Shown here one piece after another: positions 43,699 through 55,030 of a DNA stretch of 64,000 bases (within the stretch, counting starts at the first letter, position 1; every line of letters starts with the position of its first letter). Source of the DNA: Mesorhabditis belari (taxonomy: Eukaryota; Nematoda; Chromadorea; Rhabditida; Rhabditidae); the NCBI GenBank assembly GCA_958450365.1, contig CAUEEP010000877.1:1-64000 (forward strand), given 5' to 3'. The translations under genes and the position numbers were made by a program. Under the pieces are notes generated by a model, which did no database searches, was not told the DNA's origin, and was given only the letters and a program-made list of their open reading frames with translations.

Positions 43699-44746
43699 TT
43701 TTGTGTCATCTTCCTGGCACTGAGTGTTTTTTCTAAAATAGGTGATTCTGAAAAGTTAAAGCATTAGATTGCCTTAATTAAAATTTGCCTTAATCACAAA
43801 TTTTCCCTATTTTAAGTACTCCTTTGCATTTCCCCTATTTTAAGTACTGGATTTCAGGTTTTGAATGAGACCCATTCGCACATCGGCGCGAAATAAGGCA
43901 AAAATGCGTTTTCTATCGGATTTTTCTGGGAGTACCTTTTTTAGATGCGGAAAATTGTGCTGATTCCGAATCTGAAGGAATTTTACAAATCCCTCTGACA
44001 GAAATTTTTTAAATTTAGGTTTAGCGGTTTTTTGGTCATTTTGTATGGGAAATTTTGTGGTACCCTGCAGTTTGAAGCTCGTAACTCGACAACGAGGGTC
44101 TAGAACCAAAAACGAAGGGATAAGTTTTATTCTAGAGACTCTTACGAACATTTTGATGCAAAAATCATCAAATTTGCTCAACCCTACAAAAAGTTATAAC
44201 ATTTTTGAAAAAAGAAATGAGAAAATCTAAAAAATTCTCTATTGCACAATTGTTTTGTTCAAAAGACCAATGTAGCTATGTATCGTATTCACTCAAAACA
44301 AAGGTTTGCATAAGGAATATGCAAAATAATAGCTCAAGTGCGCGGGAGAGCCGAACCAACAACCCCATACTTTGGTGTGGGATTCATGTGGCGCACATCG
44401 AATCCGCTACTATAGGAAAACACTTTTGACTTAAAATCAAAAATCCGAATTCGGACAATTCTTAGTTGTTGTCCAGACAAGAAAAATCGAAAGTTTGAGG
44501 AAAATCCCCTACTCACAAGAAAGTTATTACGGCGTAAAGTTTTACGAACAAAATGTTAAGGAATTCGTCAAAATTTAAAGAAATTTTGTAAAATACTAAA
44601 AACATAAGGAGAAACCGTGGCCGTTAACCGTTAAGGCAAATTTTAATTAAGGCAATCTAATGCTTTAACTTTTCAGAATCACCTATTTTAGAAAAAACAC
44701 TCAGTGTCAGGAAGATGACACAAAAAATAGCGAATTTATTTGCCTA
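43678..44746. mobile_element. piggyBac-type non-autonomous element
   Basis: Starts TAGGCAAGTAAATT and ends AATTTATTTGCCTA, each next to TTAA (43674-43677 and 44747-44750). Inner inverted arms of ~100 bp share TGTGTCATCTTCCTG and AGCATTAGATTGCCTTAATT. No transposase frame. The right TTAA is also the left TTAA of the next element. A tRNA-like block (44336-44420, minus strand) lies inside. Confidence 0.75.
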
Positions 44747-44750
44747 TTAA

Positions 44751-45488
44751 CCCATTCGAAACCGCAGCGTTTTTTCTTTTTTTTCGTCTGCGGACCAAGC
44801 CCTTTTTTGACATTTTTGACTCCGAAGCAGTTTATCCAGATGGTTGGAAAGATTTAAGAGAGTCTCCTACACCATTTATTTTTGATGAAGAACGATTTGG
44901 ATTTGACTTCAGTACTTTTCAAGATCTTATCGATTATTGTTCTTATTTTATCGACGACGAATTAATCAATATGTTAGTAGGCGAGTCTAATAAACATGGA
45001 AAAAGGAAAACAAACTGGCAGGATTTCGATGCAAAATCTTTCAAGCTCTTCCTGGCTTCAAATGGGAATCGTCAAATTACCGAGGATTCGTGACTACTGG
45101 AGTAGCAGGCCTGGATTAGGAGGATTTTCCCACGTGTCCCACATTATGTCAAGAGCAAAATTTGAATCTATTCTTCGCAACCTGCGTTTTTGTGATAATG
45201 AACTGGATCCTGCAGGAGATCGGCTTTATAAGATTAGAGCTATTATGGAACATTTCAATGCAAAACCAGAGACTGCATTGATTCCGGGTAAATATGAAAC
45301 ATTTTTTTGCCCACGTAATTTGTAGATCTGCTACAATTGGAATATACATGTAATGCTGAAAAACAGCAAAAAAAAAAAAGCAATTAATTGAATGAAAATA
45401 GCTCAATTAGCGCCGCAGCGAATAATCGCTGCTTACCGTTCCTGAGTTTTTGTTGCAGCGATTATTCGCTGCATAAGTTTCGAATGGG
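44751..45488 (+). pseudogene. piggyBac element with broken, internally deleted transposase
   Basis: Ends CCCATTCGAAAC and GTTTCGAATGGG, each next to TTAA (44747-44750, 45489-45492). Subterminal GCAGCGATTATTCGCTGC hairpin words occur near the right end. Inside, one frame has PDGWKDLRESPTPFIFDEER and SKHGKR-like text. After a frameshift near 45055, another reads MGIVKLPRIRDYWSSRPGL and DRLYKIRAIMEHFN. These are the conserved N-terminal blocks of DDE_Tnp_1_7 (piggyBac) transposases. The catalytic Asp region is missing. Confidence 0.85.
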
Positions 45489-45492
45489 TTAA

Positions 45493-46249
45493 TATGTCTT
45501 TTCAAAAGGGATCCACTCTCTTTAACTTAACCCAAATTCTAGTCCACATCCGTTTATACCTAGGAACGAATAATTGCCTATTCATTAACCCATTAAAAAC
45601 TTATTTAAAGCCTGGTCACTCAAAAAGTGACCAAGTTACTTTAGCTGAAGAAATCTCTTATATTAGTTGAACCCCACCCTGATTTTTTTGTCAAAAACTT
45701 TTTGAAATATAGTCAAGTTTATGAAAAAATCTGGGAAGAATTCATGGCTTGGTTTTTGAGAAATCACCGTGCAAACTTTTACTACGAGCTTTCTTGTCAA
45801 CTTAATAATTTGGTGGACCCGAGCCCTGATCATTGCTTGATGCCCTGCTATTGCCGACCAAATTTCTATTCTTAAAATTAGACTTACAGTTAAAATTTGA
45901 TTGCTGGAAAGCTTTTGATTGATTGCTGGTACTGGAAAGCCAGTTATGCTCTACCAAAAACCTCAGACTTTGTATATCCATGTTCCGATTCATCTCAGTG
46001 ACTTAAGCTTCTAGCTTTCAAATATTCCATGGAGTTTCACTTTTACCAATCTTTGTTCAACATCATCACAAAATCCTTGTTGTTGTTTTTCTTTTCTAAA
46101 TAATTTTGAATCATTCAGACAAAAATTAGCGCCAACACTGGGTCCAATTGCAAAGCGATGTATTCCTGAATCAGAAAAGCGAAATTGAGTCTCACAGACA
46201 AAATTTCTCAACCCCAGTCAACTTTTTCTTTTAATTTCATATCTTCAAA
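45493..46249. other. Intergenic, no gene seen
   Basis: Another TTGCCTATTCATTAACCCATT phrase at 45578-45598 resembles the ends of the neighbouring piggyBac elements. Otherwise AT-rich sequence with no supported exon. Confidence 0.4.
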
Positions 46250-46301
46250 ATGTCCCATTCAGTGATTTTTGCTTTTCTGTGCCTGGCTGTTGGAGCATAC
46301 G
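46250..46301 (+). CDS. Possible signal-peptide exon
   Basis: ATG at 46250 encodes MSHSVIFAFLCLAVGAYG followed by a GTAATC donor. This is a good secretory signal sequence with a start context CTTCAAAATG. No phase-compatible second exon was found. It lies just beyond the 3' end of the convergent chemoreceptor gene. Confidence 0.3.
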
Positions 46302-46372
46302 GTAATCGGTACCAGTCTTCGCTAGCCAAACAATACCATTTCAGCTTGGCCATCAAGTGATTGGCGTTGTTC

Positions 46373-48669
46373 TTAAAAGATAGTGGCATCTCCAACTCGT
46401 GATCTGAATCGTTTTTTGAGACGCTGAAAACGAAATAATCTCATCATATTGTTCTCAATGTCTCTTTCTTTTTCTATTCACTTACCAGATAAAGATTAAT
46501 GAAAAGATCTCGATAGTATTTTGTCACAAAAATAACGATGAGACAATTGCCGGAAGAATGCAAAGTGGTTATCATTAGTGCATAGGAAAAAATTCTGTCT
46601 GAAAAGGACACTGTATAAATAGGAGTTTTAAATACTTACTTGTTTGCTTATCTTGGACAAGTGCTGATAAAAATATTATAATCAAAGGTAGAAAACATAT
46701 TGTCACCAAAAAGATCATCTAGATATTTTTAATGACACTTTTTTTTACAATTAGTTTACGTGAGTTTTTAACTAGGGAATTTTGTCAAGTCAAGATTGAG
46801 TTTTCACATGAACCTTGGCCCATCTGATAGAATTTTCATCGGAGATTCTGAATCTGCTTTTAGTTTTACCGGAACCCTTGATGAAAAGGAAAACTCGATC
46901 TTGGCTTGACAAAATTCTTTAGTGAGATTATAGATCTGTGAACACAAAATCGGTCATTCGATCCCCTTTTTGAAACCTAGAGGTCGAGATAAAATTTCCA
47001 AGAACAAAGCAAAGGCGAAAAATTCGAAGACAAATTCTATCAACATCACCTCTAGACAGCCCGACTTTTCTTGCTGCACGGATCGAAAAACTGGCTACTC
47101 GTTGGCAAAAGTGCATTGATTCTAACGGTTGTTATCCTGATTAATTTGATTTTTTTAAAATAAAAATTTTTGCAATTGGAAATCAGTAAGAAAAATGCAG
47201 TCATTTTCCGCAGTACCTAATAAATATCTTCCGAGAATCCACTCATGTACCTGAACTAACGAAACTTGTAATAATTGTTGATGCATTGTTTGTATCTTAA
47301 TACCCCATGGAGGCCCGAGATGAGGAAGTTTGTATAAAAGAGTGAGAATAGCAATGGCCCAACTAAAAGCTTCACTTTGAGACAATTTATTTTTATTTCA
47401 TTATTTAAAGTTATTTCGGTATTACTTAACAAATAAGTTGAACGTATTTTTGGTCGAAAGTATGAACTCGACAGTGACTTTAATTTATTTAAAAGGTCAA
47501 CCTCATCGCAAAGACCACGAGAAGTCCCAATAATGCAATTGACAGGGGGAAATTTGATTCGTTTAGAAGAACAGAGCAATCAATTGAAGCTTTGATCTAA
47601 GAATTGTTTAATTGTATTTTTCTCTAAAGATTTTTAATATGAATAAAGTTACCCCATTATTTTCGTGTATTTGATAAGGAATCAACAAATAATCAAGGTA
47701 AAAGAAGATTATGATCGCCAAAAGAAACACGATTATGTAAAAAACCTAAGAAAATTAAGGTTTTTCAAAATTGATTTCTTTTCATACAGAAAATATTCGT
47801 CGAACTCGAATTTTCCATTCTGGAGGCGATATAGCGAGACATCGAAGGAAAAAATTATACGAATGTAAAAGAAGATGAAAGATAGTGAGAAATAAATAAA
47901 TGTTCTAGAATTTGTAGTTAACAAGAAACAATAACCACCTCATCTTACAGCAAATATGATAATCTCCGTTTGACTGAAATTTATTGAACTTGCTGAAATG
48001 ATGGTCAAAGATGGGATAAGGACAGGGCGAAAGAAGGACAAGGTAATCGTGATTGATTTGGAACATAGCTGAAATGAGATGTTAAAGGGGGTGAGAAATT
48101 TTTATCGCCGATAACTATTATTTTGTTTTTATTTGATGCTTTTTATACAAAAAAAGCAGAAGCAATTCGGTTGATTGCAAGATTGTTATATTTGCGGGAA
48201 AATTTAAGGAGGCCGAAGTAAAGGAAATTCGTGAACAATCAATTGAGCAAGAAATGAAATTTGCCGTAGCAGCCGTAAGTCGATGTTCATGTCCAAACGA
48301 TAAAAGGATTTGATGATCGACACAGAAGTTTGTAGAAGGTACAGAAACTTGTTTGGCCAACCTTGCAATCACAGCAGCCGCTCAAGTCGCACAGATTGGC
48401 CACCCTAATTTGGCTTCCTCTGAAATCGCATAACCGACGCATAATTTTCTCTCTCTCTCGCTCTCTTACGATCAAAAACGATCATTTAGCTTAAAATCAA
48501 CACAACATTATCTTTGACTTACAATGATTGCAATTTGAAGCATTCTGAACGTTTGAATATGATCTGGAGCTTTCACACAACTGAATATACCAATGGTGAG
48601 TGAGCAGATAAAGCCATCGATTGGAAGTGGAATTAAATAAAGAGTCTCGAGAGTTGAATATTCTGACAT
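46373..48669 (-). CDS. 7TM chemoreceptor, Srh-like, 9 exons
   Basis: Minus-strand exons: 48669-48523, 48068-47949, 47904-47788, 47745-47653, 47596-47502, 47374-47251, 46718-46640, 46598-46486 and 46423-46373 (TAA). All phases fit and give about 312 residues, usual for nematode serpentine receptors. It starts MSEYSTLETLYLIPLPIDG (TM1). Later blocks are FFRPVLIPSLTIISA (TM2), IYLFLTIFHLLLH (TM3), VFYIIVFLLAIIIFF (TM4), LSIALLGLLVVFAM (TM5), TMHQQLLQVSLVQ and FLVTICFLPLIIIFL (TM6), and MITTLHSSGNCLIV..TKYYRDLF (TM7). The Q-L-L..L..Q and H...N....YR patterns are those of the Srh superfamily. Expected role: G-protein-coupled chemosensory receptor in sensory neurons. Intron 6 contains a palindromic MITE and a mariner tail. 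Srh rather than Sri is a judgement by pattern. Confidence 0.85.
46786..46922. mobile_element. Short palindromic MITE in chemoreceptor intron
   Basis: GAATTTTGTCAAGTCAAGAT at the left is matched by the complement of ATCTTGGCTTGACAAAATTC at the right, ~137 bp in all. No coding capacity. Confidence 0.7.
46940..47216 (+). pseudogene. Mariner transposase tail relic
   Basis: Reads IEKLATRWQKCIDSNGCYPD and a stop (about 47082-47145), the C-terminus of a mariner transposase, then an AT-rich 3' end with CAGTACCTAA. Sits in intron 6 of the chemoreceptor gene, antisense to it. Related to 9640-9795. Confidence 0.6.
48157..48433 (+). CDS. Two exons of an unrecognised gene in the chemoreceptor intron
   Basis: Exon 48157-48274 encodes NSVDCKIVIFAGKFKEAEVK and continues to KFAVAA before GTAAGT. 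Exon 48326-48433 (CACAG acceptor) continues in phase with KFVEGTETCLANLAITAAAQ to a TAA. The result is helical and Ala/Glu-rich with two Cys. It lies on the strand opposite to the receptor, within its first intron. Earlier exons, possibly the signal peptide at 46250, were not joined. Function unknown. Confidence 0.35.
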
Positions 48670-49104
48670 TTGAGTCTGATGGTGGGAAAAGTGAGCCAAA
48701 TTTGACGGTTTCTGAACCCAAAAACTAGAGTGGGCGAATTGGAAATAAAAATGGAAGCAGGTGTTTTTTGGGAGTCAGGAGACAGCTGCAAACTTTAAGA
48801 AATGGTTTTCAGCCTGTGATGAACATTTGTTAAACCTGACTGTTTTACCCTAATTTTAGTATTAGTATACTTCATAAATATGACGCGAAAAATCGTGTCA
48901 ACTTTTGACATGAGCTGCGACGAAAATCAAGTCTTTCGCGCGGTGTCCGACTTCAAGAAATGCGGCAGCTTTACGAGGACGGTTTTTTTTCTGCTATAGA
49001 TTCCTTAATTTTAGCAAACTACCAGGGTAAATTTTACTTTTTTTAGTAAAGAAATAAAGAAATGGAGGAACAAAAATGATTAACGGCCATTTTCTGTACA
49101 GATA

Positions 49105-49215
49105 TACTCTCTCTCTCTCTCTCTTATAATAAGTAACGATCAAAAACGATCATTTAGCTTAGAATCAACACAAAATTTTCTTTGACTTACAATGATCGCA
49201 ACCTCAACCGCAACC
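49105..49215. repeat. Partial duplication of the chemoreceptor exon 1 donor region
   Basis: CTCTCTCTCTCTCTTATAAT then CGATCAAAAACGATCATTTA and TTTGACTTACAATGATCGCAA repeat 48445-48535, which contains the donor end of receptor exon 1 on the minus strand. Only the last few codons are duplicated. Confidence 0.7.
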
Positions 49216-49511
49216 GGATCTCAAGGTATTTTTTGTAGCGTTTGTTTAATTGCTTTTGTTTAGGGAAAAGGGTTAAATGTTATAAATTTTATTTCACTTG
49301 TTGTGATTAGTTTGCTGATTTCCGTTTTGCATAAATAGTTCGAAATGAAAAACTCATTTGAATCGAGCCATGTTCGCAGAAACCGATTACAAATTGTACA
49401 CGGCTAGCGCAAAAAGTTTCATTCGTAATCGGCTAGCTGTTAACGAATCGGCTAGCCGTTAACGAATGATTCGCTAGCGGCTGAATTTCGTAAACGGCTA
49501 CGACATATACA

Positions 49512-49960
49512 GGGTGGCTGAAAATTACGTGCGCCAAAGAAAACGCCATAATTTAATTTTCTTTCAAAGAAAATGTAAAAATATTTATTTATATAATAGT
49601 TGTAACAAAAGCATTTAATAATCACAAGAAATTTTCGAAGTGGCCTCCATCCGCTTTGATACAGGCTTCAATTCGCTTCTTTACAGAATCGATGGTGCGG
49701 CGGAGATAATTTGCATCTAAGTCGTTCCAGATTTTGATCAATTCTCGACGTAAATCATTCAAATTGGTGATTTTCCTATTTCTCAATTGTTCTTCCATAA
49801 AACCCCAAACCGAAAGGTCCAACGGATTGAGATCCGGGCTGTTTGCAGGCCATTGATCCTTCGTCAAAAAAGAGCCAATTTTGGTTTCGAGAAAGCGAAT
49901 TGTTGTTTTGGCTCCGCCCAATCTTGTTGAAGGGCCAAATTGGGATGGCTCCTCTTCCAG
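49512..49960 (-). pseudogene. Tc1/mariner-superfamily transposase, C-terminal relic
   Basis: Minus-strand frame with QWPANSPDLNPLDLSVWGFM, NLNDLRRELIKIWNDLD and IEACIKADGGHFENFL, the DDE_3 C-terminal half (SPDLNPLD motif). Upstream, LALQQD in another frame keeps the preceding catalytic Asp, so a frameshift separates them near 49925. The 3' terminus on the + strand begins CAGGGTGGCTGAAAATTACG after TATA. The 5' half is missing. Confidence 0.8.
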
Positions 49961-49977
49961 GGCACAACAGCTTTCTC

Positions 49978-50105
49978 GTATATGGGGTTTTTCTTTACAT
50001 TTAGGGCTTAAGGGTTGTGCTTTTGTATTGTTTGTACCACATTATTTGTGTGAATAAAAATGTGTTTTTTATTCCTTTTTTAGAAGAGATACAAGAGATA
50101 CAAGT
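49978..50105 (+). repeat. Dispersed repeat; inverted copy at 56630-56765
   Basis: GGGCTTAAGGGTTGTGCTTT and TTGTACCACATTATTTGTGT also occur inverted at 56630-56765, and in part at 3390-3470. The two copies flank the palindromic P/M region on both sides. Confidence 0.75.
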
Positions 50106-50994
50106 GTGACGAATTGGCACTGCTCTGCAGTTAGTCAAAATTCAATTTCAAATTGAGCTTTATTTCTTATAAACGTTTTTCAAAAAGAAAATCTTGGATC
50201 TAATCATGTAAAGAACTCATTTTTCCACTTACCATAATCAACGCATACTTTGCAAGCGGCTGAATTGAATCAGATCCACCACAATGAAGGCGGCGCACGA
50301 GGATTCGACAATCCATCATAGAAGCCATATCTCTAAAAGGTTTACTGGATTTGTTGATAATACATTTTTAACTAGGCCATTAGTTGTAAGAGCAAAAGTC
50401 AGCTCGAGACCTGACTAAACTGGTTCTATAACTAATAAACATTGGAATAATCCGTTACTTAATTGAAAAACGAATAGATTCTTTCATTATCGAGTGTTCT
50501 GTTGTAGCTTTGTTAAAACAAATTTGCAAGTAGAAATTTCTCCTTTAGAACCTCTGCATATCATGCCCGCCATAGAAGTAATTGACGGAGCAGTGCACCT
50601 TTTCACAATTGAGGTTTGTGACGAATTGCCACTGCTCTGCAGTTAGTCAAAATTCAACACACAACTTAAAATTCAAAGCTGATGGATAAACTACCGTAAT
50701 CAGCCACTAGACGATATTCAGTTGTCCTTTAGTTTGTGTACTTGAAAACCCATTATTTAAGCTTTGTTTTGAGTCGGTTGTGTGCGCCCTTTTTTTATTC
50801 ATCCCTTTTTTCTCACGCCAGTGTTGAAGTAATTTTGATAGTGCCAGGTTGCTCCAGTTTGAGCGAAGTTTGCCCTAATAAGGGAAAGCTTTGATAAATT
50901 GTGCGTTTTCAAGACATCTACCATTGAACCACACCGAGACACGGTCTCACAAAAAGTTATAAAGATCAAAGTATAAATATATTTCTTACAACAA
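50106..50994. other. Mostly non-coding, possible isolated exons
   Basis: A ~40-bp phrase TGACGAATTGGCACTGCTCT is repeated at 50106 and 50620. A minus-strand stretch 50333-50233 ends at a good GTAAGT donor (frame MASMMDCRILVRRLHC). A + stretch 50549-50614 has acceptor and donor (LHIMPAIEVIDGAVHLF). Neither could be joined to a gene. Confidence 0.3.
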
Positions 50995-51364
50995 GATTGA
51001 TAAATCTTCAACGCGTTGCTTTTAGAGTAGGATGATAAAATGTAGCTGTATCATTGTTATCACCGTCAATTAGAATGTATACAATAGATACAATGGTTGT
51101 TTCAACTATAGAATGAATACAATAAATACAATGGACTATCAAAAGTGAGAAAAAGTCAATACGAGTCGAGTAAATGCCTCCATTGAATGCTTTCTAATTA
51201 AAAACTTTCTGGTTCTTTACAAGCTTTATTTCAATCATATTAAAGATGTATTAGAAGTCGAGAATTGATTAATTATCACAAAAAAAGCTGTAAAGACTGA
51301 GAAAGTAACTAAAAAAAAATTCTTTATTAGAACATATAAAGCTTTGCTTTATAGGCTTGTATCA

Positions 51365-52249
51365 CTAACCATCATCATTGTTGTTATGACTATGACAATA
51401 AGCATATATACCGCAGGCTGAAATGTCGGTGCTAATTTTGTCTAAGGTGTTACAGACTGCATTAAATTCAGGTTTAAGAGTTTGAAACTCACCAATAAAC
51501 GGGACAAGGGGAAGGCAAAGGACGAGGATCAAGCAACCAATCAAGAACTTACGAACACCTGGAAGCACTTCCAACAAACATCCAGCTCCACGCAATGGTG
51601 TATCGGCTGAAAGAAAGCAAAAGATTTATGAGAAGAAAGATACCAAAGGTGAAGCTGAAGCGCTTACTACTGTATCTTGTACTTGAAAATAATCAGTTCA
51701 ATCTAAAGGCATTTCAAGAGTGTGCTATTTCAAGAGCTATCCAGCTTTCCAGTTCTTCCGGTTCCGTCCGGATTTTGATTTTGTTACCGGATCACTATCC
51801 AACCGTTCAACTGTCCTCTCTAACCATTTTTATACCAACAACAACAACCAACAAGTCCTGTACAACTGTCTAACCGTGCTGATTCGGTTCAAGCGGTCCA
51901 ATCATTCATTGGACTCAGAAAAACGGTGGTTTACTAGGCCAAGGATTTAGGCCCGGTGAATTTATCTGGTCCGACTCGGTCCAAAATACCGTGAACCGGA
52001 TTCAACTGGATTTCCGAGATAACGCTGATGTCAACGTTACTGACCTGTATTGGATCTTCTTTTCTCGGGCTGAAGCCAGTCTTCAAAAATGGTATCAACG
52101 TCTAGCACAATTGTTGCTTGTGAAGGTGGGTGAGTGACCAAATGCACATTTCCATTTAGATCAATGGAGTAAGCTGTAGGGTGTAGCATTAATGATGCAA
52201 CGTCTAATTGGAGCTCATTGTCAGACATCAATCCACGAGCGGATTCCAT
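51365..52249 (-). CDS. Small single-pass membrane protein, copy M(-)
   Basis: Two minus-strand exons, 52249-52045 and 51606-51365, phase 1, about 148 residues. The N-terminal half (MSDNELQLDVASLM, HPTAYSIDLNGNVHL, EDWLQPEKRRSNT) is hydrophilic. Exon 2 has a membrane segment (FLIGCLILVLCLPLVPFI), then FNAVCNTLDKISTD and a C-terminal CHSHNNNDDG. No signal peptide, so type II or type III topology is possible. The copy M(+) at 55398-56270 keeps the same structure. Compared with it, the differences are mostly single-residue changes, so both are likely functional genes. Family not recognised. Confidence 0.6.
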
Positions 52250-52674
52250 AAATGTTAGAGAACAAGGTCCGCTTTTTAAAAGTTTCTAAAATAGAAATTT
52301 CAATGTTACAACGATTTTTAATAATTTCTTACCTCCAGGGTTGACTGGTGGGTGTCAGATTTTCAGCCTCCTTAACCTGTGATCTGTGACGTTTGACAAA
52401 GCGACTTCTCAAGTTTAATCAGCATGGAAATTGTGGGAATTCTCAAATTCTAAACTTGTTGACCGGTTGAAATCGTGATGATGCATACGACTTATTTCAA
52501 TTCTCATTGAATGTTGAAAATCTTTTCTCACTTTTCATCTTGACGTATCTGAATAACTGGACCGCTTGTGAATCATGTGAAATTTTAAAAGCTTTATTCT
52601 AAATATCAGGCATTACACTGGGAAAATACATTTCTTTGTTGGAGAGTCTAAAAGAATCGACACGTTCCTCCAGT

Positions 52675-52863
52675 ATCATCATTATGACAAGCGTAATGAA
52701 CTAGCCAGATGGCTAAAACGTGGTGTTAGTCTTGTTAATGAGTTCAAGTGTTGATTAGTTCTTGGTTTCTTTCAAAAATCACTCAAAAACCTTTAAAATT
52801 CGAAACTCACCAAGAAAAGGCCAGCAACATGGGCTGAGGATAAGTATAATAATAAGATATATT
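52675..52863 (-). pseudogene. Broken M-like paralogue in left arm
   Basis: Minus strand: LSPCCWPFLGEF, then after an apparent intron an M-like C-terminus (LINKTNT..., ACHNDDTGGTC) that is shifted by a one-base loss compared with 54915-55010. A longer open frame (53024-52779) begins with a signal-like MKRQILFSIIVFAILNLNRV. It runs through the palindrome centre and may be fortuitous. Confidence 0.4.
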
Positions 52864-53408
52864 CTTGAGAAAATCCGGATAAGAAATGGTGACTGTTCAC
52901 AAATTTTCGTTGAAAGGTATGGCAGTGATTGATCGCTCCTTGGAGTTGAATGTTTCTGACAAAGAACTCTGTTCAGATTCAAGATTGCAAAAACTATGAT
53001 GGAAAATAGAATCTGTCTTTTCATTGGATAGATCTATTTTCCATCAAAGTTTTTGCAATCTTGAATCTGAACAGAGTTCTTTGTCAGAAACATTCAACTC
53101 CAAAGAGCGATCAATCACTGCCATACCTTTCAAATGGAAATTTGTGAACAGTCACCATTTCTTATCCGGATTGTCTCAAAAATCCCAATTTAGAAGTTTC
53201 GAAACTAATCTAATTTCCTTTATCTTTTTGTCATGAGAGAAAGGTGACGAAGACGGAAAAATTTTTACAGAATTTTTCATGATAAGGCATTTTCCTTTTT
53301 TGAAAGAGAAGCCGTGTGATTGCTGGACGGAAAACATCCACAAAATTTTTATTACTTCAAAAAAATCGTATCCTTGGTCAATATTGAGTTTTTTGAATAT
53401 TCTGAAGG

Positions 53409-54262
53409 ATGAGCGGACCTCCACCAGCGTATCCAGACTTTGGTTTGTTTCAGGAATTTTGGATTTTAAATGTTTTGAATGTTTTAAACTTTGTCAACTT
53501 TGAATTCTATGAATTTATTGGATTTTTTTAGCATTTTTCAGTTAGTACTTCATCTTTTTCGGAGAATAAACCACCTCCAGCGTACGTTGAAGATGAGACT
53601 GATGAGGTAAAGTTATCAAAGTTATCAATGACAAGCATTTAGCCATTACATTTGAAGGTATTTCCCGTTATTTTTACTATACTTTTTCCAGTTCTCTAAT
53701 TCTAATCTAATTCCAGCTTCTAATTCGATACATTTTTGTTGGTTAGTCTTCTAGCTACTGTACGTAGGTTGTTGCTAGATTGTGGGGATCGCAGGGGAAA
53801 GTTAGTCTTAGTCTGACAATGGTTATCAAAGTTATCAATGACAAGCATTTAGCCATAACATTTAAAGGTATTTCCGGTTATTTTTACTACTCTTTTTTCC
53901 AAGTACTCTAATTAGTATTAATATTCTAATCTTATTCCAGATTCTACATCGATACCTTTTTTTGTTAGTTAGTCGTATCGCTACTGTACAAGGTGCGGCA
54001 CTGTATAGTATTGCGCTTCATGTATCTTTTTGATCTAAAGCTTATTATCAGATTCATTTTCTTTACTTGATTCTAAAGCCATTCCCTTAATCGAAAGGCT
54101 CAAACCTATTTTCTTTATATTTTACTTTATATTCTATTCCTTTTTCAGCCAAGAATTCAGAATTTGGACCCGCAAGCTCTTCAAGCAGCTCTTCGAGTAG
54201 AAATGGCGCGAAGGAAACGTCTCGAAAGGGCACTGCAAAGGGAAAGAAAAGTCAGACTTTAA
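53409..54262 (+). CDS. Small PPPAY protein, copy P(+)
   Basis: Exons 53409-53442, 53542-53606 and 54149-54262 (TAA), phases 1 and 0, 70 residues. Begins MSGPPPAYPDF. The second exon has FSENKPPPAYVEDETDE, the third LDPQALQAALRVEMARRKRL and a basic C-terminus. It differs from P(-) by a few residues (Gly/Arg at position 3, Ile-Gln/Val-His near 34-36, Ala/Glu near 60). PPxY motifs usually bind WW domains, for example of NEDD4-type ubiquitin ligases. That is family knowledge; no partner is visible here. The downstream ~440 bp are also conserved between copies. Confidence 0.6.
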
Positions 54263-54796
54263 ACTAAACTGTCTGAAATGTATTTTGTGCTAAATGGAAA
54301 CACAATATTTCTTTGTGTTTTATTCAAAAGAAGAAGTTTAGGCAGCCCAACGCGAGACCACAACCGGGCATTTGAATCATGAGAACGTTATCCGAGCACC
54401 GAGACGAGAACAACCTAGAACGGTTGGAGTGCAGGGTTGGTTAAAGTGTTTAATAATCGTAATTAACAAAACATCTTGCTTTCAAGATAGCTATTCACGT
54501 ATTCAATTGAAATTCTAATAGCTAAACTACTGATTCACTGAAAAACTGGACTTCTCTCAACTTGCGTGAGGCAAGTAACGTTCTAAAGTATTGTAAAATG
54601 ATTATTGTTCTAGCAGGGTTTTCCGAACACCAACTCTTTTCCGAACAAGAGCTTATCGTTAACTACCTAAATTTTTGATCCTACAGTAGAACTTTTAAGA
54701 TATCAATCATCGGAGTGGCTATCGGCGATCGCAGGCTTGCAGCATATGTTGTAGCAATGTCTTATTCCACATTTCGCCACAATCGCAAAGCTGTAG

Positions 54797-55030
54797 AATA
54801 TTTATTATTATTATACTTGTCCTTAGCCCATGTTGCTGGCCTTTTCTTGGTGAGTTTCGAATTTTAAAGGTTTTTGAGTGATTTTTGAAAGAAACCAAGA
54901 ACTAATCAACACTTGAACTCATTAACAAGACTAACACCAACGTTTTAGCCATCTGGCTAGTTCATTTCGCTTGTCATAATGATGATACTGGAGGGACGTG
55001 TCGATGCTTTTAGACTCTCCAACAAAGAAA
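54797..55030 (+). pseudogene. M-like fragment between P(+) and M(+)
   Basis: After an acceptor-like CTGTAG, the frame reads FIIIILVLSPCCWPFLG, parallel to the membrane segment of M. Further on, INKTNTNVLAIWLVHFACHN then DDTGG parallels DKINTEISVCGIIAYCHSHD of M. The N-terminal exon is missing. Could be a decayed or a divergent third paralogue. Confidence 0.45.

Larger units (their letters stand above)
50995..53032. repeat. Left arm of large palindrome
   Basis: 50995-52863 is the inverted copy of about 54797-56650, and 52866-53032 of 53033-53178. The 1.6-kb segment carrying gene P in the right arm is missing here, precisely between TTCTCAA and GAATAT near 52864. Sequence identity by eye is high but imperfect, with several indels. 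Confidence 0.85.

Noticed and set aside
53024..53236. + strand frame mirrored by a minus-strand frame 52779-53024
   Set aside because: Both run across the palindrome centre. They are not kept in the copy at 43.1 kb, so chance frames are more likely than a gene.
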